A stretch of DNA of 53,233 nucleotides. Origin: UBA2239 sp050177075. Its GTDB lineage: Bacteria > Pseudomonadota > Gammaproteobacteria > Burkholderiales > UBA9220. The notes beneath the pieces are model-generated. The model had not been told where the DNA came from. It saw nothing but the letters and a program-made list of their open reading frames with translations, and did not search any database. Shown one piece after another: positions 8,923-16,566 of this stretch (positions are counted from its first letter, which is position 1; each line of letters begins with the position of its first letter). A program made the position numbers and the translations under genes. The stretch is from assembly GCA_050177075.1 (NCBI GenBank), contig JBFXHL010000004.1, forward strand, positions 1-53,233. The letters run 5' to 3'.

Positions 8923-9489
8923 TTAATCCGCCAGCCCGGCGAAGCGCAGAATGGTGCCGATGTGCTCGGGAAAGCTGGCAAAGCCGTGGTCGCCGCCCTC
9001 CACCACGATTTGCCGCGCCCCGGCGAACTTCTCCACCGCCCGGCGCCAGGGCAGGATTTCGTCGCCGGTCTCCACCAGCAGCAGGTAGCGCTCGGGGCGG
9101 GTGACGGCCACGTCCAAGGCGGCGAGCTGGGCGGCGTGCGCCTCGGTGAGCACCCACTCCTCGCCGGTGTAGAGATTCTTCTGGGGGCCGAGCCATTGGC
9201 GGGCCAGCTTGGGGGCGTCCACCGCCGGATTCACCAGCACCGCCTTCAGGCCCAGTTGCTCGGCGAGGAACAAGGCGTAGAAGCCACCCAGGGAGCTGCC
9301 CACCAGGGTGAGGTCGTCGCCGAGGGAAGAGGCCAGGCGCTCCGCCAGGGCGATGGCGCGGCGGGGCTCGTGGGGCAATTGGGGCACGAGCAGGCGGTCG
9401 GCAATGCCCCGCTCTCCCATGGCGGTGGCCAGTAGTTGGGCCTTGTGGGAGGCGGGGGCGCTGTTGAGGCCGTGGAGGTAGAGGATCAT
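8923..9489 (-). CDS. YqiA/YcfP-type alpha/beta-hydrolase (esterase)
   Basis: A 188-aa small alpha/beta-hydrolase. It opens with the oxyanion segment LYLHGLNSAPASHKAQLL and has the nucleophile elbow GSSLGGFYA, with a C-terminal GGDHGF supplying the Asp/His. E. coli YqiA hydrolyses short acyl esters; the natural substrate is unknown. The start codon overlaps the mpl stop by 4 bp, so it is translationally coupled to mpl. Confidence 0.88.
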   Translation of the reverse strand: MILYLHGLNSAPASHKAQLLATAMGERGIADRLLVPQLPHEPRRAIALAERLASSLGDDLTLVGSSLGGFYALFLAEQLGLKAVLVNPAVDAPKLARQWLGPQKNLYTGEEWVLTEAHAAQLAALDVAVTRPERYLLLVETGDEILPWRRAVEKFAGARQIVVEGGDHGFASFPEHIGTILRFAGLAD

Positions 9490-10880
9490 TTCCCCAGGGC
9501 GGCCAGCAGCTTGTCGTGGATGCCGCCGAAGCCGCCGTTGCTCATCACCAGCACGTGGTCGCCGGGTTTGGCCTCGGCCACGATGGCGCTCACCAGGGCG
9601 TCCAGGTCGTCCAGGGTGACGGCCTGGTCGCCCAGGGGGGCCAGGGCCGCGGCGGCGTCCCAGCCGAGATTGGCGCCGTAGCAGAACACCTTGTCGGCAC
9701 CCTTCAAGCTGGCGGGGAGCTGTTCCTTCATCACCCCCAACTTCATGGTGTTGGAACGGGGCTCCAGCACCGCGAGGATGCGCTCGCCCCCGACCTTCTT
9801 GCGCAGGCCGGCCACGGTGGTGTCGATGGCGGTGGGGTGGTGGGCGAAGTCGTCGTAGACCGTGATGCCGTTCACCGTGCCCCGCACTTCCATGCGCCGC
9901 TTCACGCTCTTGAACCGGCTCAGGGCTTCGATGCCCACGCTGGCGGGGACGCCGGCATGGCGGGCGGCGGCGATGGCGGCCAGGGCGTTGAGGGTGTTGT
10001 GCTCGCCCAGGATGTCCCAGTGCAGCATTCCCTGGCTCTCGCCGCGGAAGGCGATCTCCAGCCCGGCGTCGGTCTCCCTCGCGCTCCAGCCGGCTTCAGC
10101 GCCGAACAGTTCCACCGTGGTCCAGCAGCCCCGGGACAGCACCCGGTCCAGGGCCGGTTCCCGGCCGTTGGCGACGATCAGGCCGTTGCCCGGCACGGTG
10201 CGCACTAGGTGGTGGAACTGGGTCTCGATGGCGGCCAGGTCGGGGAAGATGTCGGCGTGGTCGAACTCCAGGTTGTTCAGCACCGCGGTGCGGGGGCGGT
10301 AGTGGACGAACTTGGAACGCTTGTCGAAGAAGGCGGTGTCGTACTCGTCGGCTTCGATGACGAAGAAGGGCGTCTTGCCCAGGCGGGCGGAGATGCCGAA
10401 GTTCTGGGGCACGCCGCCGATCAGGAAGCCGGGCTCCATCTTGGCGTATTCCAGTATCCACGCCAGCATGGAGCTGGTGGTTGTCTTGCCGTGGGTGCCG
10501 GCCACCGCGAGCACCCACTTACCGCCTGGCTCCCCTCCCCCGCAGGCGGGGGAGGGGTTGGGGGAGAGGGAAGGGTGGAGGATGTGTTCCGCCAGCCACT
10601 GGGGACCGGAGACGTAGGGCAGGTTGCGGTTGAGGATTTCCTCCATCAGGGGTTGCTTGCCCCGGGCCACCACGTTGCCGATCACGTACAGGTCGGGCTC
10701 CAGCTTGATCTGGTCGGCGTCGAAGCCCTCGATCAGGCCGATACCCATGGCCTCCAGCTGGGTGCTCATGGGGGGATAGACGTTGGCGTCGCAGCCGGTG
10801 ACTTTGTGGCCCGCCTCTTTGGCGATGGCGGCGATGCCACCCATGAAGGTGCCGCAGATGCCGAGGATGTGGATGTGCAT
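9486..10880 (-). CDS. mpl: UDP-N-acetylmuramate:L-alanyl-gamma-D-glutamyl-meso-diaminopimelate ligase
   Basis: This murein-recycling ligase attaches the salvaged tripeptide to UDP-MurNAc in the cytoplasm. At 464 aa it is a normal-length Mur ligase with the P-loop AGTHGKTTTSSM. The N-terminal Rossmann segment is HILGICGTFMGG. Between the N-terminal domain and the ATP-binding domain the frame runs through a palindromic repeat that encodes an extra peptide, LSPNPSPACGGGEP, just before the P-loop. The reading frame is kept, so the enzyme is probably still active. The gene overlaps the downstream esterase. Confidence 0.95.
   Translation of the reverse strand: MHIHILGICGTFMGGIAAIAKEAGHKVTGCDANVYPPMSTQLEAMGIGLIEGFDADQIKLEPDLYVIGNVVARGKQPLMEEILNRNLPYVSGPQWLAEHILHPSLSPNPSPACGGGEPGGKWVLAVAGTHGKTTTSSMLAWILEYAKMEPGFLIGGVPQNFGISARLGKTPFFVIEADEYDTAFFDKRSKFVHYRPRTAVLNNLEFDHADIFPDLAAIETQFHHLVRTVPGNGLIVANGREPALDRVLSRGCWTTVELFGAEAGWSARETDAGLEIAFRGESQGMLHWDILGEHNTLNALAAIAAARHAGVPASVGIEALSRFKSVKRRMEVRGTVNGITVYDDFAHHPTAIDTTVAGLRKKVGGERILAVLEPRSNTMKLGVMKEQLPASLKGADKVFCYGANLGWDAAAALAPLGDQAVTLDDLDALVSAIVAEAKPGDHVLVMSNGGFGGIHDKLLAALGK
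10532..10557. repeat. REP-like palindrome inside mpl
   Basis: Two 12-bp arms, CCCCTCCCCCGC and its exact complement, are separated by AG. They are followed by a purine-rich tail (ttgggggagaggg). This is the typical look of the dispersed GC-rich palindromes of proteobacterial genomes. It lies in frame within mpl and adds about 15-20 residues. No second copy was noticed in this window. Confidence 0.8.
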
Positions 10881-10882
10881 GG

Positions 10883-11227
10883 TTATTCCGGAAATTCCTG
10901 CGCAAGCAGGGCGCGAAGGGCTGTGGTGAGTTCGGGGAGATCGGCGGTGGCGGTGGTCCAGACGATATTCCAGTCCACCGCGAAGTAGGCGTGCACGGCG
11001 ATGTTGCGGAAACCTACGATATCCGCCCAGGGGATGTCGGGGTGGCGTTCCTGGAGTTCCTTGGGCAGGCGAGTCGCCGCTTCGCCGATGAGAGTGAGTT
11101 TTTGCAGGACGGCGCTGCGCAGCAGATCGTCGTCGGCGAAACGTTTCCTGTCGCTGCCGGCGATGAAGCGCTGGACGGCCTCCGCAGCTTCCAGCATGTC
11201 GGCCAGGTAAAGATGCTCACGCCTCAT
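10883..11227 (-). CDS. hepT: HepT-like ribonuclease toxin (HEPN domain)
   Basis: A 114-aa all-helical HEPN protein beginning MRREHLYLADMLEA. The RNase motif RX4HXY is intact: R74-N-I-A-V-H79-A-Y81. In the characterised HepT/MntA systems, HepT cleaves RNA and is silenced by polyadenylylation of its Tyr by MntA. I chose the ATG at 11227 because the longer reading frame upstream only overlaps mntA out of frame. It overlaps the mntA stop by 11 bp, as is normal for this pair, and ends 2 bp before mpl. Confidence 0.88.
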   Translation of the reverse strand: MRREHLYLADMLEAAEAVQRFIAGSDRKRFADDDLLRSAVLQKLTLIGEAATRLPKELQERHPDIPWADIVGFRNIAVHAYFAVDWNIVWTTATADLPELTTALRALLAQEFPE

Positions 11228-11519
11228 ACAGGGTTTCGGCGCTGGACAGGACTTGGTCGCGAATGACGGATTTGAGGCCGGCGCGGGGCACCAGGTCGAC
11301 GGGGCGGTGCAACAGGCCGGACAGTTCCCGCGCCATCCGGTTGAAGGCGAGGAAGCCGATGGCGGCATCGTCCTCGAATTCCACCAGCAGGTCCACGTCG
11401 CTGTCCGGGGTGAAGCCCTCCGTCACGGCGGAGCCGAATACCGCCAGCCGGCGCACATGGTAGTGGCGGCAAAGCTGCCGAAGGGAATCGGTGGGAATGG
11501 ATAAAGCCGGATGGATCAT
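11217..11519 (-). CDS. mntA: MntA-like minimal nucleotidyltransferase antitoxin
   Basis: A 100-aa MNT-family protein with the nucleotidyltransferase signature GS at 29-30 followed by D41-V-D43 (FGSAVTEGFTPDSDVDLL). It is predicted to transfer AMP to the HepT toxin and so neutralise it. It directly precedes and overlaps hepT. The pair sits alone between mpl and the MetH-like gene and looks like a small mobile module. Confidence 0.88.
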   Translation of the reverse strand: MIHPALSIPTDSLRQLCRHYHVRRLAVFGSAVTEGFTPDSDVDLLVEFEDDAAIGFLAFNRMARELSGLLHRPVDLVPRAGLKSVIRDQVLSSAETLYEA

Positions 11520-11534
11520 GGGGGGGATTTTAAC

Positions 11535-12365
11535 CTAAACACCAAAATACTTGGCGTCCGGGTGGTGGACTATGATGGCGCTGGTGGATTCCTCCGGCCA
11601 CAGCTGGTCCTCGTCCCCCAGGCGGACGCCGATCTTGTGGGCTTCCAGCAGGTCGAGAATCTTGTCCTGGTCGTGGAGGTTGGGGCAGGCCGGGTAGCCG
11701 AAGGAGTAGCGGCTGCCCCGGTAGTGCTGCTTGATCATGTCCTGGATGTCCCGGGCATCCTCGGCGCCGAAGCCCAGTTCCACCCGGATGCGGCGGTGGA
11801 TGAATTCCGCCAGGCCCTCCGCGCCTTCCGCGTCCAGGCCGTGCCAGTAGAGGTATTCCTGGTACTCGTTGGCCTGGAACAGCTCCCGCGCGTGGTCCGA
11901 GGCGCCCTGGCCGATGGTCACCAGCTGGAAGGCCACCACGTCCATCTCGTTGCTTTCCACCGGGCGGAAGAAATCGGCGATGCACAGCTTCCGCTCCGTA
12001 GTCTGGCGGGGGAAGGGAAAGCGGCAGCGCTCGGTGCGCCCTGCCGGGTCGGCATAGACGATCAGCTCGTCTCCCTGGGACTGGCAGGGGAAGTAGCCGT
12101 ACACCGCTTGGGGCCTGAGAATGCCTTCCGCCTCGCTCCGGGCCACCAAGCGGTTGAAGATGGGGTCCACCTCCTTCTTCGCCCACTCCCGGTATTCCTC
12201 CGGCGATTTGCCCTGGGGCTTGAAGCCCCACTGGAACTTGTACAGGGCGGTCTTGTTGATGTACGGCACCACCGCCTTGAGGGACAGGTGCTCGATGCAT
12301 TTCGCCCCCCAGAAGGGCGGGACGGGGATCGGGTTGTCGTGGGGAATGGCGGAGCGCTCGGACAT
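11535..12365 (-). CDS. Free-standing methionine synthase (MetH) reactivation domain
   Basis: A 276-aa protein corresponding to the C-terminal AdoMet-binding activation domain of cobalamin-dependent methionine synthase. It starts with IPVPPFWGAKC and ends with RLGDEDQLWPEESTSAII, with the conserved RGSRYSFGYPACPNL in between. In full-length MetH this domain re-methylates oxidised cob(II)alamin with AdoMet. Here it is a complete separate gene with its own ATG, and the rest of metH is not in the window. It therefore belongs to a split MetH or serves another B12 enzyme. A divergent gene starts 75 bp away. Confidence 0.88.
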   Translation of the reverse strand: MSERSAIPHDNPIPVPPFWGAKCIEHLSLKAVVPYINKTALYKFQWGFKPQGKSPEEYREWAKKEVDPIFNRLVARSEAEGILRPQAVYGYFPCQSQGDELIVYADPAGRTERCRFPFPRQTTERKLCIADFFRPVESNEMDVVAFQLVTIGQGASDHARELFQANEYQEYLYWHGLDAEGAEGLAEFIHRRIRVELGFGAEDARDIQDMIKQHYRGSRYSFGYPACPNLHDQDKILDLLEAHKIGVRLGDEDQLWPEESTSAIIVHHPDAKYFGV

Positions 12366-12388
12366 GGGTTCGGTGCTGGCTGAAAAAG

Positions 12389-12402
12389 GGCATTATAATG
12401 CC
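12389..12402. promoter_or_regulatory. 14-bp perfect palindrome with TATAAT on both strands
   Basis: GGCATTATAATGCC reads the same on both strands and contains a TATAAT in each direction. It lies in the 75-bp gap between the divergent MetH-domain gene and ydcF. It could provide overlapping -10 elements for both genes or be an operator. I could not find a convincing -35 box for either direction. Confidence 0.4.
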
Positions 12403-12440
12403 ATCTGCGACGGATAACCCACCAATTTGCTAGGACTTCA

Positions 12441-13190
12441 ATGGGCTGGCTGCTCACCAACCTCATCGCCTCCTTTCTCCTGCCCCCGCTCTCCCTGCTG
12501 CTGATCGGCGCTCTGGGGCTGGCCTTGCTGAAAAGGCGGCCGGGGCTGGGCAAGGGGCTGCTCGCCCTCTCCCTGGGGCTGCTGACGGTGCTGTCCCTGC
12601 CCGCCGTGTCGGACCGGCTGCTGGGAAGCCTGGAGGAGGGCACCCTGTTGCCTCCGGAACATCGGCCTCCCGCCCAGGCCATCGTAGTGCTGGGGGGTGG
12701 GCGCGATATCAACGCGCTGGAGTACGCGGGCGATACCGTGGGTAGCGTAACCTTGAGGCGGGTGCGCTACGGCGCATGGCTCCAGCGGGAAACCGGCCTG
12801 CCGCTGCTGGTCACAGGCGGTAAACCCGACGGCGGCACGCTGTCTGAAGGGGAAACCATGCGTCGAGTGCTGGAGCGGGAGTTCGGCGTGCCGGTGCGCT
12901 GGGTGGAGGACCGCTCCGACAACACCCGGGAGAACGCCTACAACAGCCGGGAACTGCTCAAGGGCAGCGGGGTGCGGACCATCTACCTGGTGACCCACGC
13001 CTGGCATATGCCCCGGGCGAAGCGGGTATTCGAGACGGCGGGGTTCAAGGTGGTGCCGGCGGGCATTGGTTTCCACCAAACCAAGCCGCTCACGGTTCTC
13101 GACTTCCTGCCCGATGCCAAGGCCCTGGAGGGCAGCTCCCACTATATCCACGAAATCATCGGCCTGGTCTGGTACCGGCTGAAAAGCTGA
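12441..13190 (+). CDS. YdcF/ElyC/SanA-family DUF218 membrane protein
   Basis: A 249-aa protein with two hydrophobic N-terminal helices (about 8-25 and 36-52) and a DUF218 domain that begins AQAIVVLGGGRDI and includes the RSDNTRENAYNSR segment. ElyC in this family affects peptidoglycan and undecaprenyl-phosphate metabolism. The exact reaction is unknown. It is followed 15 bp later by the osmC-like gene. Confidence 0.88.
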   Translation: MGWLLTNLIASFLLPPLSLLLIGALGLALLKRRPGLGKGLLALSLGLLTVLSLPAVSDRLLGSLEEGTLLPPEHRPPAQAIVVLGGGRDINALEYAGDTVGSVTLRRVRYGAWLQRETGLPLLVTGGKPDGGTLSEGETMRRVLEREFGVPVRWVEDRSDNTRENAYNSRELLKGSGVRTIYLVTHAWHMPRAKRVFETAGFKVVPAGIGFHQTKPLTVLDFLPDAKALEGSSHYIHEIIGLVWYRLKS

Positions 13191-13205
13191 GAGAAAGGAA
13201 AAAAC

Positions 13206-13622
13206 ATGAAAGCACGCGTCAAATGGGTCGAAGGCTTGGCCTTCATGGGCGAGACCGAGAGCGGCCACGCCGTGGTGATGGACGGCCCCCCCGACATCGG
13301 CGGCCGCAACCTGGGTCCTCGCCCCATGGAAATGCTGCTCCTTGGCACGGGCGCCTGCTCCTCGGTGGACGTGGTGTCCATCCTGAAGAAAAGCCGCCAG
13401 GACGTCACCGACTGCTGGGTGGAGCTGGACGCCGACCGCGCCGCCACCGAGCCCAAGGTGTTCACCAGGATTCACATGCACTTCGTGGTGGTGGGCAAGG
13501 GCCTGAAGCCGGAAGTGGTGGAACGGGCGGTGAAGCTGTCGGCGGAGAAGTACTGCTCGGCGTCCATCATGCTCGGCAAGAGCGCCGAGGTGACGCATGA
13601 TTTTGAGGTGCGGGAGGGCTGA
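13206..13622 (+). CDS. OsmC-family protein
   Basis: A 138-aa OsmC/Ohr-superfamily protein. The redox-cysteine region reads LLLGTGACSSVDVVSILKK and a second Cys lies in KYCSASIMLGK. The family reduces organic hydroperoxides with two cysteines. This short form resembles E. coli YhfA, whose role is less clear. A good Shine-Dalgarno (agagaaagga) precedes the ATG. Confidence 0.9.
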   Translation: MKARVKWVEGLAFMGETESGHAVVMDGPPDIGGRNLGPRPMEMLLLGTGACSSVDVVSILKKSRQDVTDCWVELDADRAATEPKVFTRIHMHFVVVGKGLKPEVVERAVKLSAEKYCSASIMLGKSAEVTHDFEVREG

Positions 13623-13646
13623 GGTTATTGCGGAGAGCGTGGTAGA

Positions 13647-14075
13647 TCAACCGTGACTAATGCGCTCCCACGCTTCACGGAAGCTCTCCAGTTCATAATC
13701 ACCGGGTTGTAGCCAGTACGATATCCGACCTTCCTTTTCACCCTTGTGTGCTCGTTGCCGCACTTCCTCCGGCGTGAGAATAAAGGCGGACGGTGTCGTA
13801 GCCACTTTATTCACGATAATCCAGAAATCCCCCATGATTTTTTCGAGCGACGTGCCGAGCGGAACCGGGGTGCGCTTGCTCAACGCCTTGACCTGAATAC
13901 CGTGGAACGTAGAGGCGTCACGGCTGTAGGCGATAATGTCCACGCCTCGGGCATTTCGCGCGGTAGGCATGACATTCCATCCGAGTAGCGATAGCTTGTA
14001 GCAGCAGTAATAAAGGCCGACGTTGCCGGTTAATTGTGGGTCAAGCGTCACAGACCTTGTCGATGGACCGGGCAT
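13647..14075 (-). CDS. Hypothetical protein with PD-(D/E)XK nuclease-like core
   Basis: A 142-aa protein I cannot assign to a named family. The segment ARGVDIIAYSRDASTFHGIQ followed by VKAL has the D-X(n)-Q-X-K pattern of PD-(D/E)XK nuclease folds, as in single-strand or group-specific protein families of accessory DNA. It lies 3 bp downstream of the DUF2442 gene, in a small low-G+C patch between osmC and coq7. The start at 14075 is the only ATG that keeps the N-terminal part. Confidence 0.65.
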   Translation of the reverse strand: MPGPSTRSVTLDPQLTGNVGLYYCCYKLSLLGWNVMPTARNARGVDIIAYSRDASTFHGIQVKALSKRTPVPLGTSLEKIMGDFWIIVNKVATTPSAFILTPEEVRQRAHKGEKEGRISYWLQPGDYELESFREAWERISHG

Positions 14076-14078
14076 GGT

Positions 14079-14348
14079 TCAAGTATTGGCCCGGCTGACC
14101 AGCGGATATCGTTCAGGATGGAAAACCGAATCGACCGCCAGGTCGATGTCCAGTTCCGGCCAGTAAAGGTGACGCTCGGAGGGCATTTCGACGTGGAACA
14201 GCTTGCCCACCGGCGCGTCCTTGAACCAGGGGAATTCGGCGAAGGGCAGGAACACCTCTTTCCCGTTCAGCGACAGCCACAGGCCGTGGGGCGAGATGTT
14301 GGCGACTTCAACTTCCGAAGTGGGCGAACCAAGCGCGGCGGATTTCAT
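14079..14348 (-). CDS. DUF2442 domain protein
   Basis: An 89-aa protein with the DUF2442 pattern: VEVANISPHGLWLSLNGKEV, then LPFAEFPWF, and a C-terminal LYWPELDIDLAVDS. DUF2442 proteins are usually paired with DUF4160 proteins, as here, in modules that behave like toxin-antitoxin pairs. The ATG at 14348 overlaps the upstream DUF4160 gene by 41 bp, so the true start may lie slightly downstream. Confidence 0.85.
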   Translation of the reverse strand: MKSAALGSPTSEVEVANISPHGLWLSLNGKEVFLPFAEFPWFKDAPVGKLFHVEMPSERHLYWPELDIDLAVDSVFHPERYPLVSRANT

Positions 14349-14547
14349 CTTCGTGCTCCTTGACCAGTTTCTCGGCGGCGGCCAATTCCTTATCGGTAAG
14401 TCCGTAATTCTGGGCGGGTTCGATGGCCGGTTCCAGCCAGAATTTGGCTTCGCCGCGAGGACCGGTGACGTGGACGTGCATGCGCGGCTCCTCCCGGGAA
14501 AAGAAGTAGAAGCGGAAGCCGCCCTCGCGGAAAATCGTCGGACTCAT
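14308..14547 (-). CDS. DUF4160 domain protein
   Basis: A 79-aa DUF4160 protein, recognised by MSPTIFREGGFRFYFFSREE and the following MHVHV with conserved histidines. It is the upstream partner of the overlapping DUF2442 gene. The function is unproven; small size, overlap and frequent linkage suggest a toxin-antitoxin-like unit. Confidence 0.85.
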   Translation of the reverse strand: MSPTIFREGGFRFYFFSREEPRMHVHVTGPRGEAKFWLEPAIEPAQNYGLTDKELAAAEKLVKEHEDEIRRAWFAHFGS

Positions 14548-14589
14548 ATAGTCATAATACGCCGGAAGATTTCCCGCAGGTAGAAGGGG

Positions 14590-15216
14590 TTAAACCCAAT
14601 ACACCGTCCCCGTCATCACCTTCGCCGTCAGCTTCATCCCCCACTTCACCGGCAGGGGCAGTTCGGCGCCGCCATGCTCGACGGCGGTGGTGGCGTGGCG
14701 GGCTTCGTCGTCGCGCATCAGTTCGACGATGGCGCGGCTCTTCATGTCCTGGGCCGGGAGACGGCTCAAGTGGCCGTCCAGGTGGGCGCACACCTGGCGC
14801 TCGGTCTCGGCGAGAAAACCCAGGTTCCATTTATCCCCCAGGGCGCCGGCCAGGGCGCCGATGGCCAGGGAGTTGATGTACCACAGGGGGTCGAGGAAGC
14901 TCAGGCGGCCCCCTAGTTCCTTCACCCGGTTTTCCGTCCAGTGCAGGTGCTCCACTTCCTCCCAGGCGGCCTGTTCCAGGGCCGCTTTCGCCGCCGGGTC
15001 GCGGGCGGTGAGGGCCTGGCCCTGGTAGAGGGCCTGGGCGCAGATTTCGCCGCTGTGGTTGATGCGCATCAGGCGGGCGGCATGCTTCTTCTCCGCCTCG
15101 CTCATTTCCGCTTCCGGCAGGTCCTCGCCGGGCAATGGGCGGAGGGTCTGGGCGGGGGCGAAGAGGGTGCGCAGGCCCTTGTCGAATTGGACGATCAGTT
15201 TGTCGAGGTCGAACAT
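14590..15216 (-). CDS. coq7: Demethoxyubiquinone hydroxylase (2-polyprenyl-3-methyl-6-methoxy-1,4-benzoquinone monooxygenase)
   Basis: A 208-aa diiron hydroxylase of the ubiquinone pathway. Iron ligands lie in HSGEICAQALYQGQ (about 54-67), EEVEHLHW (86-93) and MRDDEARHATTA (about 167-178), the repeated EXXH pattern of the ferritin-like fold. It makes the last hydroxylation before the final methylation of ubiquinone, consistent with an aerobically respiring betaproteobacterium. Confidence 0.95.
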   Translation of the reverse strand: MFDLDKLIVQFDKGLRTLFAPAQTLRPLPGEDLPEAEMSEAEKKHAARLMRINHSGEICAQALYQGQALTARDPAAKAALEQAAWEEVEHLHWTENRVKELGGRLSFLDPLWYINSLAIGALAGALGDKWNLGFLAETERQVCAHLDGHLSRLPAQDMKSRAIVELMRDDEARHATTAVEHGGAELPLPVKWGMKLTAKVMTGTVYWV

Positions 15217-15228
15217 GATGTTTCCTTT

Positions 15229-15297
15229 AAGTCGAGAGTCGAGAGCGATGAGTCGAGAGCGAGGCCGGCGGCTCTCGACTCTCGGCTTGCAGCTCTC
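15229..15297. repeat. Cluster of gtcgagag repeats with an 11-bp-arm hairpin
   Basis: The gap between glcF and coq7 is filled by short repeats: gtcgagag occurs three times, then its complement ctctcgac once and ctctcgg twice. GAGTCGAGAGC (15250-15260) and its exact complement (15271-15281) form an 11-bp stem with a 10-nt loop. There is no T-run, so this is not a standard terminator. It may be a dispersed intergenic repeat. Confidence 0.7.
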
Positions 15298-15299
15298 GG

Positions 15300-16520
15300 C
15301 TATCCTCCAAATCCCAGTTGTCTTGCCACCAGGGTCGCCGGGTGGGCGATTTCGCTGTCGAGGCCGGCGTCCTTCACGCCGCAGCCCAGGTGCAGGGCGC
15401 AGCCGATGTTGGCGGTGGCGACGAAGTCCGGCTTCACCGCGCGGATGGCGTCGATTTTATCATCCAGCAGCTTTCCCGCCATCTCCGGCTGGAGGAGAAA
15501 GTAGGCCCCCGCGCCGCCGCAGCACTGGTCGTTGCCCGGCAGGGGGACCACTTCGGCGCCGGGGAGGAACTTCAGCAGGGCGTAGGGGGAGGCGGCGTCC
15601 TTCAGCACGTTGGCCTGGGAGCAGGGTTCGTGGACGGCGATGCGGCCGGACAGGGGCGCCGGGTGCAGGTTTTCCCAGCCGGTGGCGGCGGCGAGGTACT
15701 CGGTGGCTTCCCGCACCGCGATGCCCGCCGGGGCGAGGGCTTCCTTGAGGGCCGGGGCGCAGCCGGTAGCGGCGACGACCACGGTCTTCAGCCCGGCGAA
15801 GGCCTCCCGGTTGCGCCGGGCCAGGGCCTCGGCTTCCTCCGGTTCGCCGGCGTGGCGGTGGAGGGCGCCGCAGCAGGCCTGATCTTGCGGCACCCGCACC
15901 CCGTGGCCGAGTTTTTCCAGGAGGAAGGCGGTGGCCCGCAGGGTTTCGCTGTCGGCGAGGCGGGCGACGCAGCCGAGGAACAGGCCCACTTCCTCAGGGC
16001 CGGGGCGGTCATGGATAGCCCGGTGGAACGTCAGGTCGGGGAGGGCGGCATCCGCCCGGGCCAGTTTTCCCAGGAGGCCGAGGGCCCGGGCCAGGGTACG
16101 CAGGCCGGAGCGCTGCCAGAAGCGCAGCAGACTCTCCGCCAGGCGCAACTGCCCGGGGCTGGCGGCCACGGCCAGGAGGCGGCGTCGGAGGCGCCGCCGG
16201 AAGGGGGGCTGCTCGGCGGCGAGGCGGGCGCGCATGCCTTCCACCAGCCGGCCGTATTCCACCCGGGACGGGCACACCGCTTCGCAGCGGCGGCAGGCGA
16301 GGCACAGGTCGATGTGGCGGACGAAGGCGCCGCTCGGGGGCAGTTGCCCTTCCAGCACGCCGCGCATCATGAAAATCCGTCCCCGGGGCGAATCCGCCTC
16401 CGACCGGGTCTTGCGGTAGGTGGGGCAGTGGGGCAGGCACAGGCCGCAGGCCACGCACTGGTTGGCGAGGTCGGCCAGTTGTGCCGGGTCGGGCAGGGAG
16501 GTGGGGGCGGGCGTGCTCAT
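15300..16520 (-). CDS. glcF: Glycolate oxidase iron-sulfur subunit
   Basis: A 406-aa protein with two ferredoxin-type clusters (C22-X2-C-X2-C-X3-C32 and C73-X2-C-X2-C-X3-C83) and two CCG domains. One CCG domain carries QACCGALHRHAG and the other NDQCCGGAGAY. GlcF passes electrons from the FAD subunits GlcD/GlcE during glycolate oxidation. No glcD or glcE adjoins it: the upstream neighbour is a sensor kinase and the downstream one coq7. It is therefore separated from its partners or serves another flavoprotein. Confidence 0.9.
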   Translation of the reverse strand: MSTPAPTSLPDPAQLADLANQCVACGLCLPHCPTYRKTRSEADSPRGRIFMMRGVLEGQLPPSGAFVRHIDLCLACRRCEAVCPSRVEYGRLVEGMRARLAAEQPPFRRRLRRRLLAVAASPGQLRLAESLLRFWQRSGLRTLARALGLLGKLARADAALPDLTFHRAIHDRPGPEEVGLFLGCVARLADSETLRATAFLLEKLGHGVRVPQDQACCGALHRHAGEPEEAEALARRNREAFAGLKTVVVAATGCAPALKEALAPAGIAVREATEYLAAATGWENLHPAPLSGRIAVHEPCSQANVLKDAASPYALLKFLPGAEVVPLPGNDQCCGGAGAYFLLQPEMAGKLLDDKIDAIRAVKPDFVATANIGCALHLGCGVKDAGLDSEIAHPATLVARQLGFGG

Positions 16521-16566
16521 GGGAAGGAGCGAATTATCCGCTTAAGGCGTGGGGCGTGCCACTTTT

